The notes: a model not told the origin generated them from the sequence alone. DNA of 64,000 nt from CAUPWF01 sp963515125 (GCA_052116865.1 JBQKKG010000014.1:1-64000), one strand, 5' to 3'; positions 7,561-16,255 are shown, counted from the stretch's first letter. Program-made: numbers and translations.

Positions 7561-8190
7561 TTATTTTGTACCAAAAATACGATCTCCTGCATCTCCCAAT
7601 CCTGGAACAATATAACCATGATCGTTTAAATGATCATCCAAAGCACCAATATATAAATCAACATCTGGATGCGCCTTCTTAAATTCTTCTACACCTTCTG
7701 GCGCCGCTATTATACACATAGCACGAATGTTTTTAACACCTTTTTCTTTTAAAAGCTCAATAGCTGCTATAATGGATCCTCCAGTTGCTAACATCGGATC
7801 GACTACAAAGACTTCTCTTTCTTCACTATCAACTGGTAATTTACAGTAATATTCTACAGGTTTTAATGTTTCTGGATCTCGGTATAATCCAATATGACCA
7901 ACCTTTGCTGCTGGAATCATGGCAAGCATTCCCTCTACCATTCCAAGACCTGCTCTTAAAATTGGTACTACAGCCAATTTTTTTCCAGCCAATTCGAACG
8001 CAACAGTTTCACAAATTGGTGTCTTAATTGTAACTTCCTGTAGCTTTAAATCTCTTGTTGCTTCATAGCACATTAACATTGCAACTTCACTAATCATCTC
8101 ACGAAAATCTTTCGACCCCAAATCCTCTCTACGTATCAAACTTATTTTGTGTGTTATTAATGGATGGTCCATTACATGTACATTTCCCAT
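7561..8190 (-). CDS. upp: Uracil phosphoribosyltransferase
   Basis: A 209-residue enzyme of standard length making UMP from uracil and PRPP. Visible motifs are VVPILRAGLGMVEGML (~75-90), the PRPP loop VFVVDPMLATGGSI (~125-138) and the uracil-binding C-terminal GLGDAGDRIFGTK. AAGGAGG precedes the ATG. It lies between the Sua5 fusion gene and dCMP deaminase; upp next to a sua5/rpiB-type locus is a common Firmicute order. Confidence 0.96.
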   Translation of the reverse strand: MGNVHVMDHPLITHKISLIRREDLGSKDFREMISEVAMLMCYEATRDLKLQEVTIKTPICETVAFELAGKKLAVVPILRAGLGMVEGMLAMIPAAKVGHIGLYRDPETLKPVEYYCKLPVDSEEREVFVVDPMLATGGSIIAAIELLKEKGVKNIRAMCIIAAPEGVEEFKKAHPDVDLYIGALDDHLNDHGYIVPGLGDAGDRIFGTK

Positions 8191-8266
8191 AACTTCCTCC
8201 TTGCGTGTTTATTTTTCTATTTGAGTTATACGTCTAATACGACGTTCATCTCCTGAAAATAATATC

Positions 8267-8353
8267 TTAAAATGTATCTACTATAGAATCCCCAAATTTT
8301 TTCGCAATAACCGAAGAATCTATAGATTTTCCATCATAGCCAATTGCAATCAT
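8267..8353 (-). CDS. 28-codon ORF overlapping the sua5 end, possible rpiB remnant
   Basis: An ATG 14 codons inside... precisely, 20 bp before the Sua5 stop in another frame, preceded by AGAGG, opens MIAIGYDGKSIDSSV and ends at VDTF. Ribose-5-phosphate isomerase B usually begins MIAIGCDH or similar and often sits between sua5 and upp, so this could be its eroded start. It could also be a real small coupled peptide or chance. Confidence 0.3.
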   Translation of the reverse strand: MIAIGYDGKSIDSSVIAKKFGDSIVDTF

Positions 8354-9881
8354 TTTCTTTTGCCTCTTGATTTAATCTAGTGGCTAATTTTTCAATTAAC
8401 ACTTTCATAATCTCATAGGATTCTCCATATTCTACTAATGGTTGTCCATATGCAGATGGTATCTGTGTTAAATCATCCACATATTCTCCTAACGAGTACA
8501 CATGTTTAATCTGCTCATATTCCGCAACTATTTTCCACTTGATATTTTCATCCATCGCTAATACCAATGTATCATCTTTTAAATCTTCTGCTTCAAATAA
8601 GGATGCCATATGGTTACCCAAAGTCATCTTTTGACTTTTCATAATTGCTTCTGCTTTCTGATTCGCTGGCTCTGGAAATAACACAATCAGTCCCTTAGAG
8701 TCTATTTCATATTCTTGCAGTAATTTATAGTGCTGCAACAATACTGCTGCCATGGGTCCTCTACTTGTGTCATTATTACTCACAAAGAGAATTTTCCTAT
8801 ATTCCTGTGATTTCGTTATTAATGTTGCATCAATCTTATGGTGCCCGGCTGCCTTTTCTAGCCGATTCATTACTGCATTTCCTATCCCATCCTCAGCAAA
8901 GGATTCACTTAATATATAGTCTACTTCTTCCTCATCAAATTCTCTCAAAACTTTATATAGATTTTTTGCAATTGTATTCTCATTCTCCCTAGAACCAATA
9001 GTCTTTACAATACCATTGGTATATTTTTCAGCAGTTTCATTCGTTGCAATGATACCCACTTTTTCCCCTAGGGCTACTTGTTGATAGGCCAATTGTCTAA
9101 TCGCTTTTACAGCTTCCTCAATTTCTCCTTCGACAATTACCATCTGTGCCTTCGGAGCATAATGTCTGTATTTCATTCCCGGTGCCTTTGGTGGTTCTTG
9201 ACTATGATCAGTTAATATAGCTTTATCAATCGTAATTTCTCCTACAACATCTTCCAACATTTCTTGGGTGATAGCTCCCGGACGTAATATCATAGGGGGA
9301 GTAACTGTCATATCTAAAATAGTAGATTCTACCCCAATATTGACACTTCCCCCGTCTAAGATCATCTCTATTTTTCCGTTTAAATCATCAATGACATGTT
9401 GTGCTGTAGTAGGACTTGGCCTTCCTGATGTATTCGCGCTTGGTCCTGATACATATCCTCCTCCTGCAAGTATTAGTTCCCTTGCAATTAAATTATCAGG
9501 CATACGAACAGCGACTGTCTCTAATCCACCAGTCGTTCCGTAAGGCACCTTTTCACTTTTATGAAAGATCATAGTCAATGGACCCGGCCAAAAATGTTCC
9601 GCAATATCCATAGCACTCTCGGGTATCTCAGAAACAATTTCACCGAGAGACTGGATATCTGCAATGTGTACAATCAAGGGATTATCCGACGGTCTCCCTT
9701 TCGCCTGATATGTTTTTCTTGCTCCTGCCTCACTTAAAGCATTGGCTCCAAGACCATACACTGTCTCTGTCGGAAATGCAACCAAACCGCCTGACTTGAT
9801 GATCCGGCCCGCAGTTTTCATTATCTGTGGGTCAATATTATTATTTTCTATTTTACTTATTATTGTTTTCATGGAAAACAT
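8334..9881 (-). CDS. Threonylcarbamoyl-AMP synthase (Sua5) fused to an inactive LMW phosphatase domain
   Basis: A 515-residue fusion. Residues ~10-345 are Sua5/YwlC: GLVAFPTETVYGLGANAL, KGRPSDNPLIVH, SGPSANTSGRPSPT, then the C-terminal Sua5 domain (APGMKYRHYAPKA onward). It makes the activated threonylcarbamoyl group for t6A37 of ANN-decoding tRNAs. Residues ~362-510 resemble a low-molecular-weight tyrosine/arginine phosphatase (YwlE-like), but the P-loop reads FVSNNDTSRGPMA, so the nucleophilic cysteine is serine 368, and the catalytic DP loop reads IPSAYG (S476, A477). The domain should not hydrolyse phosphate. In Bacillus ywlC and ywlE are close neighbours, which explains the fusion. A start at residue 4 is equally possible. 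Confidence 0.88.
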   Translation of the reverse strand: MFSMKTIISKIENNNIDPQIMKTAGRIIKSGGLVAFPTETVYGLGANALSEAGARKTYQAKGRPSDNPLIVHIADIQSLGEIVSEIPESAMDIAEHFWPGPLTMIFHKSEKVPYGTTGGLETVAVRMPDNLIARELILAGGGYVSGPSANTSGRPSPTTAQHVIDDLNGKIEMILDGGSVNIGVESTILDMTVTPPMILRPGAITQEMLEDVVGEITIDKAILTDHSQEPPKAPGMKYRHYAPKAQMVIVEGEIEEAVKAIRQLAYQQVALGEKVGIIATNETAEKYTNGIVKTIGSRENENTIAKNLYKVLREFDEEEVDYILSESFAEDGIGNAVMNRLEKAAGHHKIDATLITKSQEYRKILFVSNNDTSRGPMAAVLLQHYKLLQEYEIDSKGLIVLFPEPANQKAEAIMKSQKMTLGNHMASLFEAEDLKDDTLVLAMDENIKWKIVAEYEQIKHVYSLGEYVDDLTQIPSAYGQPLVEYGESYEIMKVLIEKLATRLNQEAKENDCNWL

Positions 9882-9942
9882 TATACCATTTCTTTATCAG
9901 TTATGCTAGTTTTTAACACATTTGTAATATTTAAAATTGCTT

Positions 9943-10638
9943 TTACTCGCTTAAATACCCTTTAATCCCTTCACAAATTGCTTCTGCAATCTGTTTCTGA
10001 TACTCATCCGTCACTAATTTTTCAGCTTCATCTTGGTTGGATAAAAATCCAGCTTCCACAATAATTGTTGGAACTTCTGTCTTTTTCAAAAGATAATATG
10101 TATCGTTTGCCTTTGCCTTTCTTGTATTGCCTTGATCAATAGCAAGTAGCTTTTCTTGCATAATATTGGCTGCCACCTCTCCGTCTTTTGAGTGTGTAAA
10201 GTAGAATACTTGGGCGCCATGTATACTACTTTCACTATAACTATTTTGATGAATACTTACTACTAGCCTTGGCTTTGTCTTATTAATAAGTGCCACCCGG
10301 TTTTTCATATCCTCAATCTTTTTGTTGGAAGAAGTAGGTTTATTAAGTCCCTCATCTGTCCCTCTTGTCATAATCATAGAAATATGATTTTTAGCAAGAA
10401 TTTTCTCTAATTTCTTTGCAATTTTAAGATTTAAGTCCTTTTCAAGTGCATGATTGCAACCTACTTTACCTGGATCTTTTCCTCCATGTCCCGGATCGAT
10501 GATAACCAGTATTTCTTCCTTTTTTGCTTGATCACTTGATACTTCTACATTAGAAACTTGATTTGCAAGACTCTTTCCTAGAACAAGTACCATAACAATA
10601 GCAACAACCGCCATCAGTAGTTTTATTTGTTTGTACAT
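9943..10638 (-). CDS. cwlD: N-acetylmuramoyl-L-alanine amidase CwlD
   Basis: A 231-residue secreted zinc amidase. One N-terminal membrane helix (~6-25) is followed by an amidase_3 domain with IDPGHGGKDPGKVG (~48-61), MTRGTDEG, VVSIHQNS (~128-135) and the catalytic glutamate in TIIVEAGFLSN (~193-203). Size and motifs fit CwlD, which strips side peptides from muramic acid so that PdaA can make the muramic-delta-lactam of spore cortex. It lies between the GH18 gene and sua5. Its only ribosome-site-like sequence, GGGGG, is inside a 23-bp stem (10642-10689), so translation from upstream transcripts should be hindered. Confidence 0.85.
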   Translation of the reverse strand: MYKQIKLLMAVVAIVMVLVLGKSLANQVSNVEVSSDQAKKEEILVIIDPGHGGKDPGKVGCNHALEKDLNLKIAKKLEKILAKNHISMIMTRGTDEGLNKPTSSNKKIEDMKNRVALINKTKPRLVVSIHQNSYSESSIHGAQVFYFTHSKDGEVAANIMQEKLLAIDQGNTRKAKANDTYYLLKKTEVPTIIVEAGFLSNQDEAEKLVTDEYQKQIAEAICEGIKGYLSE

Positions 10639-10641
10639 TCA

Positions 10642-10689
10642 AATACCCCCATAACACATACTTATCTAAGTATATGTTATGGGGGTATT
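10642..10689. promoter_or_regulatory. Long hairpin occluding the cwlD ribosome site
   Basis: A 23-bp stem with one mismatch and a 2-nt centre. On the minus strand its 3' arm contains GGGGG seven bases before the cwlD ATG and ends three bases before it. No U-run follows on either strand, so a translational block is more likely than termination. Confidence 0.6.
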
Positions 10690-10700
10690 CATTTATCATA

Positions 10701-12662
10701 CTAATTTATATATTGTAAAATAACATCCCACACAGAGGACCTTTCATATCCCAATTTCCAAGCTGCAGTACCCGCCAATTGGTATTCTTTCATAAGCTTT
10801 AGCTTCGCTTCTAATGAATTCTCATCTTCTAACCAAATCTTATAGGTTCCTCCATTCGCATCCCATTGTGCATAGTTTTGCTGAGTTGCTTCATCCCAAA
10901 TTGCAGAAACTCCTGCATCTGATACTCTAGCTTGTGCCTCATCCATACCCAATGCTTCACTGCTGATATTTGTTGGATAATTTGCTTCTTCGGTACCTTC
11001 TTGTTCCGCTAGTTCCGCCTCTGTCTTTGGAACTTCATACCATAATCTTGAATAAAATGGAACCGCATTGATAACTTTGTTGGCTGAAACTTCTTTCAGA
11101 GTGGCATCTATTCCTTCTTTTACAAAATTGATAGAAGCAACTGAACCGCTCTCTAAGGAGCTTCCATTATGCTCATCATATCCCATAATCACTACATAGT
11201 CAGCAACAATTCCCTGTTCCTTTCTATTATAATGGGCAGAATATGCTTTTGGAACATAATTATCTACAGATAACACAATTCCATTCTGTCTGCATTTTAC
11301 TGATAACTCCCTTATAAATTGTATATAATGCTCGCCACAAGCCTCTGATACCTTTTCAATATCTACATTGATACCATCAATTCCTTTTTGCAATACTTGG
11401 GCAATTACTTGGTTAATTAAATTGTCTCTTTTGGATGTATAGCTCAACACAGCGTATGTTTCATCTGACGAATTAATTCCACCGTCAAAATCATTGAGTA
11501 CTGCCCATACTTCAATATTCGATTGATGCGCATAATTAACATACTCTGCACTAGCTAAAGAATTAATATTTCCATCTGTATCTGCAATGCTGAACCAAGT
11601 CGGGGCAAGTGTTGTCAAACCTTTTGTATTGGCGATTGTTTCTAGAACTCCAGTATTTGCAGTTGCATTTGTTACTTGATGCCAAGCAAGATTGATCTTG
11701 TAATCTTTTACGATGTTGGTAAAAGGTTCCTCTGAAAATTCTCTAGAAAGAGTTTCTTTCTTTGTATTCTTTAAACTATTTGTCTGTACATATCCAATAA
11801 AACCATCTTCTGTTCGTACCTTTTTCCAACCGTCTTCATCTTTAATGACAGTAACTGTATCTTTTTTATTTAATTCTTTTAATATTGGACTTTTCACACC
11901 ACCACGATATCTAACTTGCGTATCCCTTTTTACTGTGGCAACTGTGGTTTCTCCCCAATCACTGATCACCATAAGACGATTCGGATTTTGATAGACTTTA
12001 TACTCTAGATTCGTATACTTTTGAATAAAATCCGCGGCTATATAAGCAGTACTACCTTCTGTTTTTAATATCACATACTCTTCGCTATTCTTTGTCTTTG
12101 AAATACTATAGTCTTTACTTCCTATTCCTACGGAAACAATATCATTTGGCAGTGTATAAAGTAATACGTTTTCATTTGGATCCCAGTAGAATCTGCTATT
12201 CAAGTAATCTCTTACAACAGAATACTCAATGTATGGTTCACCATCTACTATCATTCCAGGTATTTTCATAACTTCATTATCCACGATAATTGCAAGCTGA
12301 TTCTCTTTTCCTATTCCATAATATTCATTCAAATCCGCCTTTTCCTTTGATAGTCCATATTTCTTTAAATAAATTGCAGTTCCTGCTAGAGCTACTAATA
12401 TAATAATAAGTATTAGAAATCTAAAAAACATATTTTTCTTTCTTCTTCTTTGTCTACTACTCATCCTGGAACGATTCCCATTATTACGGGATGCATTTGT
12501 CCTGTTTACATTACCTCTATTAGCACTTGCTCTATTTGTACTGGTTCTATTTGTACGATTTACACCGGTTCCATCTATACCTGCTTGATTTACATTTGAC
12601 CGTCTTCGTACATGAGCGTTCCCCACTCTATTTCTCATATCAGTCTCGTATCTTTCGCCCAT
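10701..12662 (-). CDS. Membrane-anchored SH3/GH18 glycosidase (spore cortex/germination type)
   Basis: A 653-residue protein from ATG 12662, which has AGGAGGT upstream; a longer frame to 12746 lacks one. A basic Asn/Arg-rich N-terminus (~1-85) precedes a membrane helix (MFFRFLILIIILVALAGTAIYL). A copper amine oxidase-like domain and an SH3b domain (~255-310, TQVRYRGGVKSPILKEL) follow. A GH18 domain covers ~325-650 with the catalytic DGINVDIE motif and GYDEHNGSS. This resembles YaaH/SleL spore glucosaminidases that cleave cortex fragments. Closeness to cwlD supports spore cortex work. Substrate is inferred. Confidence 0.82.
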   Translation of the reverse strand: MGERYETDMRNRVGNAHVRRRSNVNQAGIDGTGVNRTNRTSTNRASANRGNVNRTNASRNNGNRSRMSSRQRRRKKNMFFRFLILIIILVALAGTAIYLKKYGLSKEKADLNEYYGIGKENQLAIIVDNEVMKIPGMIVDGEPYIEYSVVRDYLNSRFYWDPNENVLLYTLPNDIVSVGIGSKDYSISKTKNSEEYVILKTEGSTAYIAADFIQKYTNLEYKVYQNPNRLMVISDWGETTVATVKRDTQVRYRGGVKSPILKELNKKDTVTVIKDEDGWKKVRTEDGFIGYVQTNSLKNTKKETLSREFSEEPFTNIVKDYKINLAWHQVTNATANTGVLETIANTKGLTTLAPTWFSIADTDGNINSLASAEYVNYAHQSNIEVWAVLNDFDGGINSSDETYAVLSYTSKRDNLINQVIAQVLQKGIDGINVDIEKVSEACGEHYIQFIRELSVKCRQNGIVLSVDNYVPKAYSAHYNRKEQGIVADYVVIMGYDEHNGSSLESGSVASINFVKEGIDATLKEVSANKVINAVPFYSRLWYEVPKTEAELAEQEGTEEANYPTNISSEALGMDEAQARVSDAGVSAIWDEATQQNYAQWDANGGTYKIWLEDENSLEAKLKLMKEYQLAGTAAWKLGYERSSVWDVILQYIN

Positions 12663-12788
12663 TATGCACCTCCTACTGGAACCTATTATAACATATTTTT
12701 CTCTGCCGTCAGTAACTATTTCGACATTTTTTTCAGAGTTTTTCAAATCAAAAAAAAGATACTAAAAGTAAAGCATAGAGGGGTATTC

Positions 12789-13019
12789 TTACTGTAACTC
12801 TTTTCCTTCTTTAATCATTTGAAAATTTAGTTCTCTTATGTTGCCATCTTTGTTCATCACATAGTCTCTCATATACGTAACATCTTCTCTCAATGTCATA
12901 TGTTCAGCTACAATTTGCATGGGACTGGCTGGTACACCATTGATTCCGAAACACACACCATCGCGCTCATACTTTTCTAGTTCTGAATAAAGGTCTTTGT
13001 ATTTTGCATCGTCTTCCAT
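12789..13019 (-). CDS. Conserved small hypothetical protein
   Basis: A 76-residue acidic, mostly helical protein with AGGAG ten bases before its ATG. It contains ERDGVCFGINGVPASPMQIV followed by a helix AEHMTLREDVTYMRDYV. No family or catalytic motif recognised. It lies alone between the GH18 gene and the long gap before mecA. Confidence 0.6.
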   Translation of the reverse strand: MEDDAKYKDLYSELEKYERDGVCFGINGVPASPMQIVAEHMTLREDVTYMRDYVMNKDGNIRELNFQMIKEGKELQ

Positions 13020-13406
13020 CTAAAGTCTCCTATTTCCGTTTTCTCCCCGGCAATGTAGACTAGCTTATTCTCTCCATAAGGTTTGTGATATATTTTCTTT
13101 GAATACTACTAGTATAAGAAGATAGTAGAAAACTATTATGTTTAACGTTAAAGTCATGAAATTTTAAAACTGAAATTTGTGCTGGATTACAGCATGAAAC
13201 ATTGCCACCTTGGCATCGTTTATGATAAAATTGAATTTTGATTTTTCTAAATATTATATTGACCTTGCATTGAAAAGCTTAGATGTGCGCCACGATAATT
13301 TTTCTTCCCTCCTTTGTACTTTTTTTTCATTATCGGGGAATACTATCTTCGTATGAGTCATTATAATAAATGGAAATAATATTTGCAAGCACTTTTTCTA
13401 ATTTTC
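13020..13406. other. Non-coding gap before mecA
   Basis: No convincing gene or RNA. Sequence is AT-rich with a few GC-richer patches near 13185-13215 and 13270-13300 that do not form a reading frame with a ribosome site. It could be an old gene remnant; I see nothing diagnostic. Confidence 0.5.
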
Positions 13407-13435
13407 TTTACATATTTTAGGTTTTTGTTTATACT
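13407..13435 (+). promoter_or_regulatory. Sigma-A-type promoter of mecA
   Basis: TTTACA, a 17-bp spacer and TATACT, about 42 bp upstream of the mecA ATG. Confidence 0.65.
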
Positions 13436-13477
13436 AATAAAAAGTAAGTATATTTATTTACGATAGGAAGTGATGAT

Positions 13478-14191
13478 ATGAAGATTGAGAAATTAAATGA
13501 CAATCAGATACGCTGCACATTAACACGTGCCGATTTGGCTGATCGACAATTAAAACTTAGCGAGCTAGCATATGGAACCGAAAAGGCGAAGTCACTTTTT
13601 CAAGACATGATGAAACAGGCGTCCTTTGAATTTGGATTCGAAGCTGATGATATTCCTCTGATGATTGAGGCTATCCCTTCGGCTGCAGATTCCATTGTAC
13701 TAATTATTACGAAAGTAGAAGACCCTGAAGAACTTGATACACGTTTTTCAAAATTCGCTCCATTGGGTGATGTAGATGAAAAAGGACGGACACCTTTAGA
13801 AAAATTAGAAGGTGCTGAAGAATTTCTTGATTTACTCAATAAGGTAAAAGAATCTGTTGAAAAACTAAGTTCAGATGAAGAGGCATCCGCTGAAAGACTT
13901 AATATACGTTTATTTTCATTTGCTACCATGGATGATGTCATCTTGGCAGCTAGTTTACTTGATAATATGTATTATGGTTCCAACACATTATATAAAGATT
14001 CCGCAAATAATATATTTGTATTAGCAATGAATCAGTCAGACCATTCGACTATTGATTTTAATAAGATATGCAATATGCTATCGGAATACGGTACTTTAGA
14101 AAAAGCCACTGGTGCAACATTAGCTTTTCTTGCGGAACATTGTGATGTAATAATTTCAAAAAATGCTGTTCAACAGTTAGCTAAAATTTAA
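13478..14191 (+). CDS. mecA: Adaptor protein MecA
   Basis: A 237-residue protein, close to the Bacillus length. The N-terminal substrate domain (MKIEKLNDNQIRCTLTRADL, ~1-80) is joined by an acidic linker (~95-130) to a C-terminal ClpC-binding domain (~135-230) with LNIRLFSFATMDDVI and LYKDSANNIFVLAM. MecA delivers proteins to ClpCP and in competent bacilli targets ComK. It has its own promoter and a strong terminator at 14207-14242. Confidence 0.92.
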   Translation: MKIEKLNDNQIRCTLTRADLADRQLKLSELAYGTEKAKSLFQDMMKQASFEFGFEADDIPLMIEAIPSAADSIVLIITKVEDPEELDTRFSKFAPLGDVDEKGRTPLEKLEGAEEFLDLLNKVKESVEKLSSDEEASAERLNIRLFSFATMDDVILAASLLDNMYYGSNTLYKDSANNIFVLAMNQSDHSTIDFNKICNMLSEYGTLEKATGATLAFLAEHCDVIISKNAVQQLAKI

Positions 14192-14206
14192 TGGTTGATA
14201 TTTAAC

Positions 14207-14242
14207 AATAAAAAAAGTGTGGTTTCCCACACTTTTTTTATT
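14207..14242. terminator. Bidirectional terminator between mecA and the DUF1858 gene
   Basis: AAAAAAAGTGTGG and CCACACTTTTTTT form a perfect stem with a 4-nt loop and A/T runs on both sides, serving both convergent genes. Confidence 0.9.
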
Positions 14243-14245
14243 ACT

Positions 14246-14443
14246 CTATTTTGCTAGAAAAGCATTAATTTTTTCAATTAATAAGTCTCCGTCTATTCCG
14301 TGAACCATCGCTGCTTCTTCTAAGGTCTCCCCTTGAGCTGATGGACATCCAAGACAATGCATTCCAACTTCCATAAGTATTGGTGCAATTTCAGGATTTA
14401 CTGCAAGTGCTTCCCCAATTGTTGTCTGCTTTGTAACTGCCAT
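14246..14443 (-). CDS. DUF1858 domain protein
   Basis: A 65-residue protein that is one DUF1858 domain: TTIGEALAVNPEIAPILMEVGMHCLGCPSA with a CxxC pair at ~29-32. This small redox-type domain is found alone, or fused to ScdA or hybrid-cluster-protein-associated proteins, and may handle iron-sulfur or nitrosative damage. AAGGAGG precedes the ATG. Upstream lie Spo0A-box-like sites at 14536-14612. Confidence 0.85.
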   Translation of the reverse strand: MAVTKQTTIGEALAVNPEIAPILMEVGMHCLGCPSAQGETLEEAAMVHGIDGDLLIEKINAFLAK

Positions 14444-14535
14444 ATTGGTTTCCTCCTTTATCTTTACGTGGTATTATTATAATACCAAATCTCAAAATTA
14501 TCAATAAAAGATAAGTATTTAGAAATTATTTGAAA

Positions 14536-14612
14536 TACGACAAATTGTTTATACATTTTTCGATGAATTTCGACTACTTAGTTGTCAATATGAATTTCGA
14601 TTTATTTCGACA
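14536..14612. promoter_or_regulatory. Cluster of Spo0A-box-like sites
   Basis: A perfect 0A box (TTCGACA) is at 14606-14612, with one-mismatch versions TTCGACT at 14569-14575 and TACGACA at 14536-14542. The known box is TGNCGAA. They lie 90-170 bp upstream of the DUF1858 gene. Binding is inferred. Confidence 0.4.
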
Positions 14613-14692
14613 ATAACCTAATTTTATTACATGTCTACAAAACATTCGTTCTTTTTTTACTATTAGTAATCCCCCAAAAACACATGTTTCAC

Positions 14693-14763
14693 TGTGGATA
14701 ATGTGGATAACTTTGTGTAAAACTCGATTTTTCCACGTTTTTTAATGATTTGAGTGTGGATAA
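14693..14763. other. Cluster of three perfect DnaA boxes
   Basis: TGTGGATAA occurs at 14693-14701, 14702-14710 (directly abutting) and 14755-14763, all the same way round. A weaker TTTTCCACG lies between. The surroundings are very AT-rich. It lies in the gap between the DUF1858 and NlpC/P60 genes, about 50 kb from the expected oriC. Confidence 0.6.
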
Positions 14764-14856
14764 GTTGACAACTATCATCTTACATTTTTTTACACCTTTT
14801 TACAATTTTGTATATTTTGTATACTCGCCCTTTTTTTCAATAACAGTTTCATGATA

Positions 14857-15939
14857 CTACAGCAATCTTCTAACAGTGATAATATTTGTATAAGTAGCGG
14901 ATGATATATCAATACCATGTGCTTCATCGATTGCATTTACAATCTTATCATTACCTACATAAATACCTACATGTCCATCATAGCAAATGATGTCTCCTGG
15001 CTTGGCAGATGCATAATCAACTTCCATCCCTGCACCTCTCATTTCTCCAGAGGTTCGTGGCAATGATACACCAAAATTTTGATATACGGATTGAATAAAC
15101 CCTGAGCAATCTGCCCCATTATACAAATCTGTGCCACCCCATACATATGGATTTCCTATGAATTGACAAGCGTAATCAACAACTGCTTGTCCACCAGTTG
15201 AAGCCATAGCTTCTAACGCCTGCTGACGTTCAAGCTCAGCTTGTGCCGCTGCTGCTTTTGCTGCTTCTGCAGCCAATCTTGCTGTTTCTTCTTCTCTAGA
15301 TTCTGCATATGCAAATCTTGTTGATAATTCCACATAATCTGAATATACATAACCCATTATTTCTCCTACTTGAATCGGAACCCATCCATCTTCTACCTCG
15401 CCTAACACTACCTGTTCAGATCCTTGTAGAACTTGTGCTAACACAGCGGTGTCTGTTCCCTTTCCTTGTCGGACGTTCAAAACATCTGCAGTCACTGTAG
15501 CATGTTCCTTTTGTACTTCTTTTGCTTTTGCCTTTGCTTCTTCCCCTTGAAGCAATTCCGATGACTGCACATATCCTGTGACAGACCCAGACTGTACCTG
15601 AATCCATTCTCCATTACTACCTATAACTGTTGCGGATTGATCTTTGTAGATTTTTCCCACCCAGTCACTTTCCTCATTTGCATCACTGTGAATCAATGTT
15701 GGTTCCACAGATGTGGCAAATGCTATATCTGAATACTCACCCTTAATAGGTACTAAATACTTCTCTATTGAAATGTTCGCTCCCAATGAATAATAATCAT
15801 TTAGTACCGCTTCGATACCTGCACTTGGCAATACTACTTCTCCCTCTGCCGCATGTACCGTGATTCCATTACTGGGAATAAATAAGCTTCCCGCAATTAC
15901 AGATATAGCTAATCCATGTTTGATAAGTTTAGAATTCAT
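14857..15939 (-). CDS. Secreted SH3-NlpC/P60 peptidoglycan hydrolase
   Basis: A 360-residue secreted protein. A signal peptide (~1-31, cleavage after VHAA) is followed by two SH3b domains (~90-130 and ~147-207), an Ala/Glu-rich helical linker (~212-248), and an NlpC/P60 endopeptidase domain (~250-360). The catalytic cysteine is C278 in NGADCSGF, the histidine H323 in GHVGIY, and the third polar residue N335. It should cut stem peptides (gamma-D-Glu to diamino acid) in the cell wall. It is a single-gene unit with a long upstream gap that carries repeated GTTACA motifs. Confidence 0.9.
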   Translation of the reverse strand: MNSKLIKHGLAISVIAGSLFIPSNGITVHAAEGEVVLPSAGIEAVLNDYYSLGANISIEKYLVPIKGEYSDIAFATSVEPTLIHSDANEESDWVGKIYKDQSATVIGSNGEWIQVQSGSVTGYVQSSELLQGEEAKAKAKEVQKEHATVTADVLNVRQGKGTDTAVLAQVLQGSEQVVLGEVEDGWVPIQVGEIMGYVYSDYVELSTRFAYAESREEETARLAAEAAKAAAAQAELERQQALEAMASTGGQAVVDYACQFIGNPYVWGGTDLYNGADCSGFIQSVYQNFGVSLPRTSGEMRGAGMEVDYASAKPGDIICYDGHVGIYVGNDKIVNAIDEAHGIDISSATYTNIITVRRLL

Positions 15940-16209
15940 AAATACCTCCTTATGTATTCTCCTCTTTTGTATTAGCTATTAATTGTTACAAATTTGTTAC
16001 AAGTGTTACGAGCACATAATACCAATAATAAACGCCCTTGTCAAGCCACTTAATTAATTTTTAAGTTTTATAATTCGACGTTTTTCCAGCTCTTTCCACA
16101 TATATTTGTTACGTTTTTATTTATTATTGTAACATTTCGTAATAAATACACTATAAGTATTTCCATTTATATAGTAGAAATTCAATTTTTTATTAATTTC
16201 TTTTTATAC
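15940..16209. other. Intergenic region between the NlpC/P60 and Fur-family genes
   Basis: No gene seen. Near 15980-16010 the motif GTTACA occurs three times (GTTACAAATTTGTTACAAG then GTTACG), a possible operator for the hydrolase. The rest is AT-rich. Confidence 0.4.
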
Positions 16210-16255
16210 TTGACTTTTTTAGTTTAATATGATATTTTAATTACAGTAACTGTTA
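16210..16255 (+). promoter_or_regulatory. Promoter and Fur/PerR-type operator of the regulator gene
   Basis: TTGACT (16210-16215), a 17-bp spacer and TATTTT (16233-16238). A 7-1-7 inverted repeat TTACAGT-A-ACTGTTA with one mismatch (16241-16255) sits just after the -10, where an autoregulating Fur-family repressor would bind. Confidence 0.55.

Noticed and set aside
10642..10689. Rho-independent terminator between the GH18 gene and cwlD
   Set aside because: No U-run on either strand and the stem covers the cwlD ribosome site, so translational control fits better.
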